Assembly (NCBI RefSeq): GCF_000283155.1
Contig: NW_004454178.1
Span: 27,420,271 to 27,484,270, forward strand
Direction of reading: 5' to 3'
Length of the DNA stretch: 64,000 nt
Source of the DNA: Ceratotherium simum simum
Lineage: Eukaryota > Chordata > Mammalia > Perissodactyla > Rhinocerotidae
The notes under the pieces were generated by a model that did not search any database, was not told the origin of the DNA, and saw only the letters and a program-made list of their open reading frames with translations. The position numbers were made by a program, and so were the translations under genes. This document shows, in pieces, positions 21,661 through 33,600 of this stretch; the stretch's first letter is position 1; each line of letters opens with the position of its first letter.

Positions 21661-24600
21661 GCCGGGTCAGCCGGGACTGGGCATTTGGTCAGCAGGGTCT
21701 GCTGCCGCCGTCCTCAGGAGTGGGTCCCAGGCTCCCAACCCTAGTTGTAGCTCCCTCTCAAGCCCACTCAGGATGTGCTGGACCCCGAGCTCGTGGCCCC
21801 CACCTGTGAGAGCTCCATTCAGGAGAGTCGAGGCAGAGCAAGGGGGGCATTTGAACAGACACACACCAGCCCCACTTCCTTTCCTCTGCTCTAAGGGCGT
21901 GTAATCAGACTTGGCTTCTAGTCTGCATGGCTTTTCTGTCCACGAGCGGTCCACCATGTTCCGTTTTTTGTGTTTGCTTGTGTCTACTGCTCACGGGCAG
22001 TGAGGTCCTCTCACGTTCTTCTGGAAGGGCCAGGCTGAGCCTACGAGGCAAAGCCGTTGTGCTCTGCAAATTTCCGTTCCGGGCTTTGTGCACCTGTATT
22101 TTCAGATGTAAGCACTTTAAGGTGGCAGCTTAAAGGGATGCTCTGGCCTAGTGCCATGTTGATATCTTTAGAAATGGTGTATCTACTGAATAAGACTGCC
22201 CAAGGAACAAGCCTGCCCTCTCTGAGTGTACGCAGTCTTAGTGGAGATGTCTGCACGGCCACCAGCCCTTGAACAGAGCCAGAACTGCTTGGTTCTGGCG
22301 AGTGAGATGCTCTCTTTGGGACACACTGAGAGGGCCTGTTTGACACGGGCAAAGTATGAGGAGCCAGTGGAATTTGGTAAAAACTGGATTTTAGGTGCAA
22401 TGAGAGGCCATGAGAGGGTTTTTGGTAGAGGAGTGATTTAATTGGATTTGTGTTTAAGAAGCTCACTCTTACTGCCAGTTGGAAATGGATTTTCGGGGCA
22501 AGAATGCAAGTGGCCATTGCGGTGGTCCTGGAGAAAGATGAAGGGGCTCAAGTTAGTGTGACAAGGGTTAGGATGGGTCCCTGGAGTGGATGGAGGTGAG
22601 GAATACTTTGGCGGGGGGATTGATAGGTCTTAGCGACCAATTGGAAGTAGAGGATGAGGATAAAGGAGGGATCAAGAATGACTCCTAGATTTCCAGCCTG
22701 AGCAACTAGGTGGTTTGATGTGTTGGGGAAAACTGGGAGGTGGGGAGAGCTAGGGATGGGAATCTAGGGTTGGGTGTTGCTCAGAGCTGTCGGTGGGCAG
22801 GTGGATATGAGAGTTGGGAGCTCAGGAAGATCTGGGCTAGAGGCTTGATCTGGGAATTGGGAGCGTAGTGGATGGCTTACAGTCCAGGGCATGGAAGAGG
22901 AACCCGGGAGGAAGTATGCGTAGAGAAGAAGAGAGGGCTTGGATCTGAGTGGGCTCGAACAGGTGCCCTGGCAGGTAGACTTGAGAAGCAGAAGGCAGTG
23001 AAGTGAAAGGATAGCCAGGGGCACATAGAATCATGGAAGCCAAGAGAGGACTGCTGGGGACAGGGGACAGTCATTCTTCTGATGTTGCCTAGTGTTGGGA
23101 AGGACAAGGATAGAGACATGCCCGTGGGATTTGACAGCACAGAAGTATCATTGGTAAAAGTGATGTTGGGGGCATGATTGGCTCAGAAGCTAGAGGGGCC
23201 CATGTTGAAAGTGAGCTGGAGGAAGGACATGGGGAGGCAGATCTTTCAAGAAATTTGTCAGTGAAAGGAAGTCGAGAGGGGAAATCTTGTGCCGAGGGAC
23301 AATATCTTAGAGAAGATGGGAGATTCTCTCTCATGCCTTATGCGGATGGGATTCTGCCTGTGGAGGTGGGAGATGGAGGGGGTCCTGGGAGGAATCCAGA
23401 CTCTGAAGGCAGGAGAGGGGGTCAGGTCAGGTGGCTTCTGATGAGGCATCAGGCGAAGTCTTCAGCTCAGAGGTGTGTGGGCAAGGGAGGCGTGGAAGTT
23501 TTGAGAAGAGAGGAAGAAAGGGGAATGTATAAACTAGTCTGGAGTAAGGGAAATTGAGCCTTTTAGAGAAACAGTAGGATTTCCAGTAGTACAGAGGACC
23601 CATTTGAGATTTGCCATTTTGAATTTTAAAGAGAAACCATTTTCTAGACCAACATTTAGCAGTTTCGAGAAGAGGGATGGTAGGATTCATCCAGAGTTAG
23701 GGGTTTTACCAATTAAGGAAAGTGGACAGAGGCAGGGACCCCAGAATCTAAGCTGGACAGAGTGATCCAGAGCCGGGAGGGGCTGACGGATAGTGGCTGC
23801 AAGAAACCAGCTGCTTCTCCTCCCTTCCTAGGCAGTGTGGATGACCAGAAATCTCCTCCCCAGCGACTGTCACCTAAATCCTGTGTTCTTACTTTTAAAG
23901 ACTAGTCATCAAGCATGATGTAACTCTGTACTATTTTCATAATTTCAGGAAATTTGTGCCACGCCCCGGCTGTTTCCAGATAACCCACAGGAAGGACAGG
24001 TGAAGCAAGGCCTGCTGGGGGACTGCTGGTTCCTGTGCGCCTGCGCTGCCCTGCAGAAGAGCCGCCACCTCCTGGACCAGGTGTCTGTGACACTGCAGAT
24101 TTCTCTTCTGCTCTTGTCTTCCTGTCTTCCGAACACAGGAAGGAAGCGGGCGGCCAGGCAGCTGAACCTCTCGTTCTGTGGGACTCAGCCTCAGCTGCCC
24201 AGAGTGGTTAGTGGAGAGAGAGAGCTGGGCTGTTAGGCTGTAGGCACTCTGAGGCACAGATGCAGTGCCCCCTCTCCTGCAGGGGTCCACTGGGGGTGCT
24301 TCCTGCCCTGCTCTGCTGTCTCCTGAGCCCTGGGTTCCCCTGTAGTCAGAGGCATGCATTTGAAATACAAAGACAAACGTGCCAGCCTAGACTAGGAAGG
24401 GTCTGCTGAGGGATCCTAGGCCCCTGCTTTGGAATAAGTTTCCTTAGCTAGTTGATTTTTTTTTTACAGATTTTGAATATAAATTGGTGAAACGTGATTA
24501 AAACTGTTTCTGATGCTAGGCAGTTGCCACAGGCATAGAAGGCCTGCTCAGATTCCTTCCCCAGGAGCGTTCACGGCTTTCTGTTTGACTTGTTGCTAGG

Positions 24601-27600
24601 TGTTACTGACTAATGCAACAACACTGACAGTGCTGACCCCGTTCAGAGCTCCTCCTGTGTCCCCAGGCCCCCAGCTCAGAACATCGCAGTCTCTGGCTTT
24701 CATCCTCACAGGCCTTGCCAACTTTGACCCTTTTTTACAAATGAGGGCACTAAAACGATTGTCGTCGTGTTTCCAGCTAGTGAGTGGCAGATCCAGGACC
24801 AAACGAGTCCGTCTAGGTGGAAAGCCCGCACCGTCCCTCCACGTTGGGTCAGAACAGCAGACCCAGCAGTGAGCACATTGGCTCCAGGCGCTGGCAGAGC
24901 TCCGGAGGCAGCCAGCTCTGTCAAGAATTGGGTCACTCGTGCCTGTAGAAGTCCCGTTGGCTTTAGATTCAGGTCAAGTGCTTATTTGGGACATTAGGAC
25001 ATAGTGGTTGACTTTAAGCTTTTGGAGACACTTGGCTCCCTCAGTGTGGTCCTACAGTATTTATTGAAAGGTCTGTTGCTTTTCTGTCCAGTGATCGGGT
25101 TTTCCGTGAGCACGGACATCTAGGTGTGCAGTAAGGTACACTCCTTTGCGGAACTGCAGGGTGCAGAGGAATGGCTCGGCCACCGTCACGCTCTGGTTAG
25201 GACGCTTGGGAAGCACCGCACGATGTTTGTCTCTCATGGTCTCCTTTTGCCTTTCCCCGTGCGCGGTAGGTCATTCCTCCAGGACAGCCGGGCTGGCTCG
25301 ACCAGACGTACCGTGGCTCCTTCACCTGTCGAATTTGGCAGTTTGGACGCTGGGTGGAGGTGACCATAGATGACCGTCTGCCTTGTCTTGCAGGGAGACT
25401 CTGCTTCTCCCGGTGCCAGAGAGAGGATGTGTTCTGGCTTCCCTTGCTGGAGAAGGTCTATGCCAAGTACGCACGCTAGAGTCTGGAGGGGCCGGGCTGG
25501 GCTGGGGGCCACGGCCGTGCTTTGCTGCCCCCAAGAAGCACATCTCCACTCTCCCTGGGCTTCAGCGCCCTTGTTGGTTCTAGGGTCAGGCGGCCAGTCC
25601 TGGGGTGGGCTTGACTGTCCAGAGACAGAAACTGAGACTTGGCTGTGCCCACTCCCTCTTCCCTGCCCTCATTTCAAGGTCAGGCATGAAGCTCTCACTT
25701 CCAGAAAGAGGATTCTCCTTTCTCCTTCCTCAAAGCCCAGCAGGAAAGATGTTTCCATCTATTTCTTTTTACCGTTAGGGACAGGTGGCCTCTTTGCAAG
25801 TCGTTGGGGAGCAGTGAGGCCACCTAGGTGTCAGTACTGTTTCCCTTGGTCCTGGCTGACCGTGGCCCTCCCCAGATCTGAATTGAAGAACTCCCCTCTT
25901 AGAGTACATTGATCGTCTTGCCAAAAAAGGCTGCACTGATAGGCAGGCCTTTGCGCAGAGGAAGTGAGGAGAGCCTGCTGGTGAGGTCTGTGTGAGTGAG
26001 TCCCTGCATCTGATGGCCGGTCGGGCTGTGGGGTTTGCTCCTGAGAGATAGAGGAGTTCACAGCCTCTGTGCCCCATACCCCTCACGCTTGTGTGGCCCC
26101 TGGAGGCAGGAGAGGTTCTGCATGTGGGTGGAGGCAGCAGGGTGCTGCCGGGACCCTGTGCATTAGAGCAAATGAAGGCAGGAGTGTGTCTGGACTCGGT
26201 GGGAGGTAAAGAGAGGGGAGTAAAGAGAAGCGATCGAAGCGGTGGGTGAGAAGATGATTTTGGGGTGTCATAGACCATGGGGATAGAAAAGAGGCAGGGA
26301 GCCACGCCCCAATGCCAGAGTTCACTCGCTTGTGGTTGTCTCCCTAGGGTCTATGGGTCCTATGAGCACCTGTGGGCAGGGCAGGTGGCGGATGCCCTGG
26401 TGGACCTAACTGGTGGCCTGGCAGAAAGGTGGAACCTGAAGGATTTGGCAAGAACCAGTGACCAACAGGACAGGCCTGGGGGATCAGAACACAGGACTTG
26501 TCGGCAGCTGCTCAGCCTGAAGGACCGGTGTCTGATAAGCTGCTCCGTGCTCAGCCCTAGAGCAGGTAAGGCGGGAGGCGGTGTGGGGGCCTGCACACCT
26601 GCGCCCTCGAGGCCTCCTGTAGGCACACAGGAACTTTTATTGTAGAGAGCAGGGCATTTGTCCTTCAGAGCTGGTGTCTGGGTGTGTGACCTTCCCCTGC
26701 GGTCCCTGCTTCTCCAGAGGAAAGTGTCCCTTTTTCCTTTGACCAGGACTTGCCACTCGAGCAAGACAGGAGCCTGTGTTGTGGTAACTGCCATGTGGAG
26801 ACGGTCTAGGAGGTGGGAGGTGGCACCATCTCTGGCCTGGCTGGTCACCTGGCAAAATCAACAATCAGGTTTTCATTTTAGTAATAGATACGCTTGTTAA
26901 AGAAAGGTTGTTGAAAGAAAAAAAACATTCAAACATAACCACTTGACTTTTTAGTGCACTTTCTCAGTGTTTTTTCATGAACACATGTATGTTTTACATT
27001 TTCTATTATAGACCATTTTCTATGTTGTTACCCAAACTTTGTCAACATCTTATTTCATTAGTAGGTCTGCCATAGTTTTCTTAATCCTTCCCTTAATGTT
27101 GGATGTTTAAGGGTTTTCCAATTTGATGCTATTATAAATAACATCACAGTGAACATCTTTATGCATAATAGTTTTCATTTTTAGGATTATTTTCATAATG
27201 GGATTTTTGGTCCAAGAATATGAACATTGAAATAAACTGACACATGTTGACAGTTACGCTGCCCCAGCACGTGTGTGAAAGTTGGCACGGGCCTGCTCTG
27301 GGTTCCCCACAGGCAGACCCTGGGACAGGGTTCACGGCACATTTGGGGGGTGAGGGGAGCCCACAGAGAGCCATGCGGCCTCAGAGCCTCCCCAGAGGTG
27401 AGGGGCTGGCCTATTTCACATCAGCTGCCCCCAGGGTGGGGCCGGGCGAATTCTTGGCACTTCAGGCTTTGGAGAAACCCTCAGAGAAAGAGCTGGGCTG
27501 CTGGTGGGCCCCTGGAGCCCCTGGAGTGGCCGGGCAGGAGTGGAGCTACAAGGCTGTCCTAAATAAAGCTCTTCAAGACATTCCCAGAGATCTTTTCTCC

Positions 27601-30600
27601 TCTCTGGACCCCTGTCCCTCCTCCCCAGGTGGGGTGCCAGTCTCTATCTGTGTCTGTTTGTGCCAAGGTCTCTGGCCACGTGTAGTGATTTCCCCTCTGG
27701 GCCTCCAGTCCTCCCATTGGGGTCTGGTCAGACACTGCCCAACCGTCTGCCTCCCCCACCGGCCTTGCCAAAGGAGGTTTCCCTTGTTCTTGGTGGTCAC
27801 TGACCCGTCAGTGACAGTGCTGTAGCAGCACATGTGAGGACCGGCCCTGCTCCAGGCCTCCTATGCTGCCATGTGGGCCGGCCATCCTCCCTCGTCCTTC
27901 CAGGTAAGGACCGAGGCCCAGAGGTGGGAATGACTTGCCAGGCCTGGTGGCAACTGAGCCAGTCAAGACCCACGTCCTTTGCTATGGCTCTACACTGACG
28001 AAGGCCACTCGTGAGCAGACTTGCCCAGAGCAGTTGGGAAAGGAGCTGCTGGTGGTCCGTGGGGTCGGGTGCCTGTGCGGCCACAGTCAGGTGGGCTGGA
28101 GCATCTCCTGGGGAAGGAGACTGACCTCTCTGTCTGCTCAGCTTGGGGACTCCTTGCCCGTGACAGCTGTTCTTCGCCCAGGTGCCAGGGAGCTGGGGGA
28201 GTTTCATGCCTTCATTGTCTCGGATCTGCGAGAACTCCAGGGTCGGGCCGGTCAGAGTGTCCTGCTGCTGCGGATCCAGAACCCCTGGGGCCGGCGGTGC
28301 TGGCAGGGGCCCTGGAGAGAGGGGTGAGTACGGGCAAAGGCTGTACTGTGGATCAGCACCACGCCACCGTTGGTGGGGAAAGGGTGTGAAGCCTTGAGTG
28401 GCAGCCAGGAGCCATTGCTACCGTGTGTGCCTGCTTGTGCCATGGTCATTTCTGGTGGTCAGGACAGTGCTTGGTTGGTCTCCAGCAAAGCCCACCTGGC
28501 GCCTGCTTGTGGGCTGCCGTGTTCTCTGTTTGGCCCCAGACAGCCCTGGAGCCTGGGGTCCTCTCTTGAGGGTGCCCACGGAATGGTAGATACCCAGTCA
28601 GGCTGTGGGTGACAGGGCCCTATGAGATGCCTGCGCCATGGTGCTTAGCCCCACTTTACGACCCCTCACTGGCACTGGGGACCTGGACTGAACGAGGGTG
28701 CTGAGACAACTCCCCTTAGCTGGGCCCCAGATTAGTGACCCGACACTTCCTCCCGAGTCCACCAGAGGTGATAGGGCAAACGTCCTTCGTTCTCCTGCTC
28801 AGCCCTGGTGAGGCACCCGTCTGAGGGAAGAAGGGGGGCTCTGGAGGCGGATGGTCCAGTCATGGAGCCCCTGTGAGCGTGGGAAGGGGGCCGTGGAGCC
28901 AGGCCATCAAGGGGCTGGCAGGGCCACAGGGCTCTCGGAACCCCGTCAGGTCCCCTCCCGCCCCACTCCTCAGGTAGTGCTGTCAGCTCTTAGCTGAGAT
29001 GCCTCCGCTGAAGTGAATTTCCTTTCAGGGGCGAAGGGTGGAGCCGAGTGGACCCAGCAGATGAGGCCGAGCTGCTGTCCCAGCTCCAGGAGGGGGAGTT
29101 CTGGGTGGAGGAGGAGGAGTTCCTCCGGGAGTTTGATGAAGTCACCGTTGGCTACCCCGTCACCGAGGCCGGCCACCTGCAGAGCCTCTACTCAGGTAAC
29201 GGGCCCTGAGCAGGGGGCATTCCCTGGGGCAGGCTTTCGTGGGGGGGCATCAGCTCTAGTGGACTTGGACTTGGCCTTCTGGAGTCAGAGGGCTGAGCAG
29301 GCGTCGGCCCCCACTGTGGCAGCTCCTGGGCACAGCCCTGCCCCAGGCCCCATTTTGCTCTTCTTCAGTACAGGGAGATTGTCCCATCTCCTCCTGTCCC
29401 AGGCAGCTTGAGGTGGTGGGAGACAGGGCCTGTGGAGGGTTCTGGCTTTCTGTGGCTGTTGCTGGTGTTAGCGAGGCTGGCCAAGAGCCACCGTGGGTGC
29501 CCGTTCCCGAGCTGACGTGTGGCATTTCTTGCCCTAGAGAAGGTACTGTGTCACACTCAGGAGCTGCCCGGGGCCTGGGTCAAGGGGCAGTCGGCAGGAG
29601 GCTGCCGGAACAACAGCGGCTTTCCCAGCAACCCCAAGTTCTGGCTGCGGGTCTCAGAGCCGAGTGAGGTGTACGTTGCTGTCCTGCAGAGGCCCAGGAG
29701 GCACACGGCAGACTGGGCAGGCCGGGCCCGGGCTCTGGCAGGGGCCGGCTGTACCTCGTGGAGCCCAGAGAGCTTCCCAGGCAAGGACTACCAGGCTGTG
29801 GGACTGCATATCTGGAAGGTAACTCCCCCCAGGCCTGGCTTCCTGCTCAGTGGGGTGCGAGGATGGGGACATGGAAGCCCTGGGAGGTCTGAGTCCCAGG
29901 AGCTGTGGTGCCGGGACACTCGTCACCGCCAAGAGCCCCACGTGCCCCCACCTCCCCAGGTTGTCCCGTGGAGTCAGGCGCCTGCTGGTGCTCCCACAGA
30001 CCCAACTGTGATCTGAGTCCACAGGACTCGGCTCCCTCCCGCCCTGCCCGGAGTGTGTCTGCTGGCCAAAGGGTCAAAAAAAAAACAGCCGGTGACAGCC
30101 TGCAGGAGGGACCGGGGCCTGTGGGCTCTTGGCTGTGCTCTTTTCTGTGAGCAGGGGTCTTAGGACCACTGCTGAAGAGCCAGCCCAGGGCCAGAGCCCA
30201 ACTCTGCCACTTCCCATGTGACCTCAAGAGGTCACTTCCCCTTCCCTGCCTCCCCAAGTCCCCTCCCTACAAAATGGGGATGGTAATGTTCTGATCCCCG
30301 GGGATTGTCCAAGGATCAGGCTGTGGCACCGATTCAGACACCTAGACACCTGTCCTGCTCTCCTGAGGGAACAGGGGCGTGGCTGGCACGGGGATGTGCT
30401 GCCTGTGTGCTTGCCCAGCTGGTGGTCTTTAATCTTGTATGTCCTGACGAGGTCTCACAACCCGCGTCACACTGTTCCCTGTCCCTTTGTGGGTGTGGCC
30501 TCTGTTATGTTCCTTTCCTATTGCAGAAGAAGTGGCCACAAGCCTGTTGTCCTGCAGCCCCCAGCTTGTATAGCCGGGTGCCTTTTGGGGCACAGCTCTG

Positions 30601-33600
30601 TCTAGATTTGTCTGTTTTCCCCCAGAGCAGCAGGACTTGCAGGCTCACATCTGGGACAGAGCCACTGACCCAAGGGCTAAGTGACCGCCCCGGTTCGTGG
30701 GCATTTCCAGCCAGGCCCTACGAGGCAGGGAGGGACCACAGGCCTGGCTGCCTTCACCTGGTAACTGTTGGAGGAGAGGCCCTTCTGCTGGGAGCAGGGG
30801 CTGGCAGGTCCCAGCTACACTCGCTTGCAAGCCTCCTCTCCGCAGGTGGAGAAGCGACGAGTCAGCCTGCCCAGGGTCCTGTCTGCACCACCTGTGGCTG
30901 GCACCGTGTGCCATGCGTACGACCGGGAGGTCCACCTGCGCTGTGAGCTCTCCTCAGGCTACTACCTGGCTGTCCCCAGCACCTTCCTGAAGGACGTGCC
31001 AGGGCAGTTCCTGCTCCGGGTCTTCTCTAGCGGGAGAGTCTCCCTCAGGTGAGGGGCAAGCAGGGCCCGGTCATTTCCTCAGGGTGTGTATCTGTGCCTG
31101 TGACCCAGGCGGCCCGGAACATGCTGCCAGCCGCCCTCCTGTGCTTGTCTTTCCTGTCAGTGCCATCAAGCCGGCAGCAAAGAGCCCTGCCCCTGGGGAG
31201 GCCCTGCCCGCTGGGGAGTGGGAGACCGTGCGACTTCAGGGCTCATGGAGAATCGGCCAGACGGCGGGGGGCAGCAGGAACTTTGCCTCCTACCCCACCA
31301 ACCCCTGCTTCCCCTTCTCGGTCTCTGAGGGCACGGGCCCCCGCTGTGTCCGAATCACTCTACACCAGCACTGCCGGAACAGCAAGTACCACCCCATCGG
31401 CTTCCACATCTTCCAGGCAAGCTCCTCACGTTCCTGGGGGCGGTGGGACTGTGAGCCAGGCCAAGCAGGACAGGGCGAGGGGTGGGTGAGGGAAGGGCCC
31501 CTCAGAGGATCTGTGTCTATGGCAGATGGCTGGGTGTGACACAGAAGCCCGGACTCGGTCGTTTGGGCATGTGGGCCAAGCTGGCTGATCACGTGCAAGA
31601 CTCATTTCTAGGTTTCATAAAGTCTCTAATTCACTGGGGGTCACAGGTCACCTCAGGCAGCCCCTTGTCCACTCTCCTTGGCTCAAAACAGCTGTGTCCC
31701 GAGGTCAGTTCTCCCCAGAACCGCTCCTCCCACCCAGGAGACCTGATGGCATGCACCATGGAGTGGTTGTGCACCAGGAGCTGCCCCAAAGCCACCTGAA
31801 CCCCGCCCTTCCCCAGTGCCCCATACTGCTGAGGCCACTGCTCCGGGAGTGGGTGCCGGCTGTGAGCCAGGAGGAAGGATGGTGTGGGCTCCTGGGGAGG
31901 AGCAGAGGAGGGAGGGAGGAGAGCCCCTGCTCACTAAGGTATCCAGAGGCCTGACAGACAGACATTCTGCCCAGTGGTGCTGCCCAGAGGATTTTCAGAT
32001 CAGGAAGAAAAGACAAAGCCAGATGGGTAAGGGGCTGTAAGGGAGCCCCAAGGTCACCTTACCTGCAGGTGAGGCCGCAGTGGGCTCAGCAGTGCAGGCA
32101 GGACCTGAATCCCAGGCAGGTGGAAGGGAAGAGGTGGCTTCCAGGAACTCGGGCTGCAGAGTGTGGCGGTTATCCCTACTTTTAGCCTAGAACGGAGTAT
32201 GAGTCCGGGGGACCTGGCAGCAGCGGAGTGCTGCCTCCAGGTGGCCGGTGGGGACTGGGGCGCTCTCACTCCCTGGTTGCTAGGTTGTGTAGATGCAAAG
32301 GAAGGTCCGTACATCAGAAATGCCACCAGAGTGCCTTCCTTGCCTTCATTCTGCTCTCCTTCTTACCCACAATGCTCAGACTCGCTTAGCAGACCTGTAG
32401 TTGCACAACGGGGAGAGGTGACATGCTAGAGGTCAGAGGTCACAGGCCTGGATCCCATGGAGATGATGCCGCTCCCCTGCCCACATGCAGATGTGCTGGT
32501 TCTGGGGACCCCACTTCAAGACAGGCTTGGTGAACTGGCAGGTGCCCTGAGGAGGGCATGGGCCAGGAGTATGACCTGGAGCTGTGTCCCAGGATCTGTC
32601 GTGGGGGTGGGCACACTTAGCCTGGAGTACAGGTGATTTGAGGGGGAGCGTAGGATTTTCTCTGATTGAGAAGGTTCTGTACCCTTGGGCGGGCGGAGCC
32701 ATTCAGCTCCTGGAGAGCTCAAGGCACACCCTGGGGCCTTGCCCTACCCCAGGCTGCCTGCCAGTGCCGGGTCCCATCAGATGACTCTCAGGACGGGGCC
32801 CTGGGCACTGGTGAGTCTGGTGGTCCCCCAGACGTGGGCACCTGACGGGGCTGCCTGGCCCCCAGCAGGGCCTCTTGGCAACAGTGGTGGGGCCTCGGTG
32901 AGTGGCGAGTCCAGCTTTCCTGGTTCTTCCTCCTTGGAAAAGGGGGCGTGTGTGACACGGGAGGGCCTGGGGCTGGCCACAAGATCCAAGCAGATTGCAC
33001 CAGGCTCTTCATGACCTGGGGCGTCCCCCCAGCAGGGGCTGCTTCTGGCCTGGGAAAGGGAGTTTGCCCTGAGGCTGAGGAAGAAGAGCATACCTTGGCG
33101 GCCGCAGGAAACTCAACCTGCCCCATGGGCAGGCCTACCAAGTCTGAGCGCAGGTCTCCCCCAGGTTCCGGTGGATGGTGGGAGCCAGGGTGCACCCTCC
33201 CTGCTGCTCCAGGAGCCTCTGCTGAGCTGTGTGCCACATTGCTACGCCCAGGAAGTGAGCCGGCTCTGCCACCTGTCTGTTGGGACCTACAGGATTGTGC
33301 CCTCCACCTACCTGCCAGACACAGAGGGGGACTTCACGGTGACCATAGCCACCAGGATAGACAGGTGGGGCTTGGGGCCATGGAGGGGGCTGCGGTCCTC
33401 AGTATCTTAGTCCCTCCTGCCTGCCCCGTGCCCAGTTCTTACCTGTCCTGGCAGAGACCACAGGCAGACACGCATGCCTTGGGACTCTTCCTTGCCTGTC
33501 CGCCTGTGGGAGGAGAGTGCGTGATGGGCTGGGCATGTGGTTGCCCTCTGAGTGTGCAGGGAGGGCCAGGAGGGCTGACCATGGTGCTCTCTCCCACAGG

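Noticed and set aside
20843..21904. 353-codon open frame across the CAPN10 promoter
   Set aside because: A GC-rich CpG-island frame, out of frame with CAPN10 exon 1 and running through its donor; no domain.
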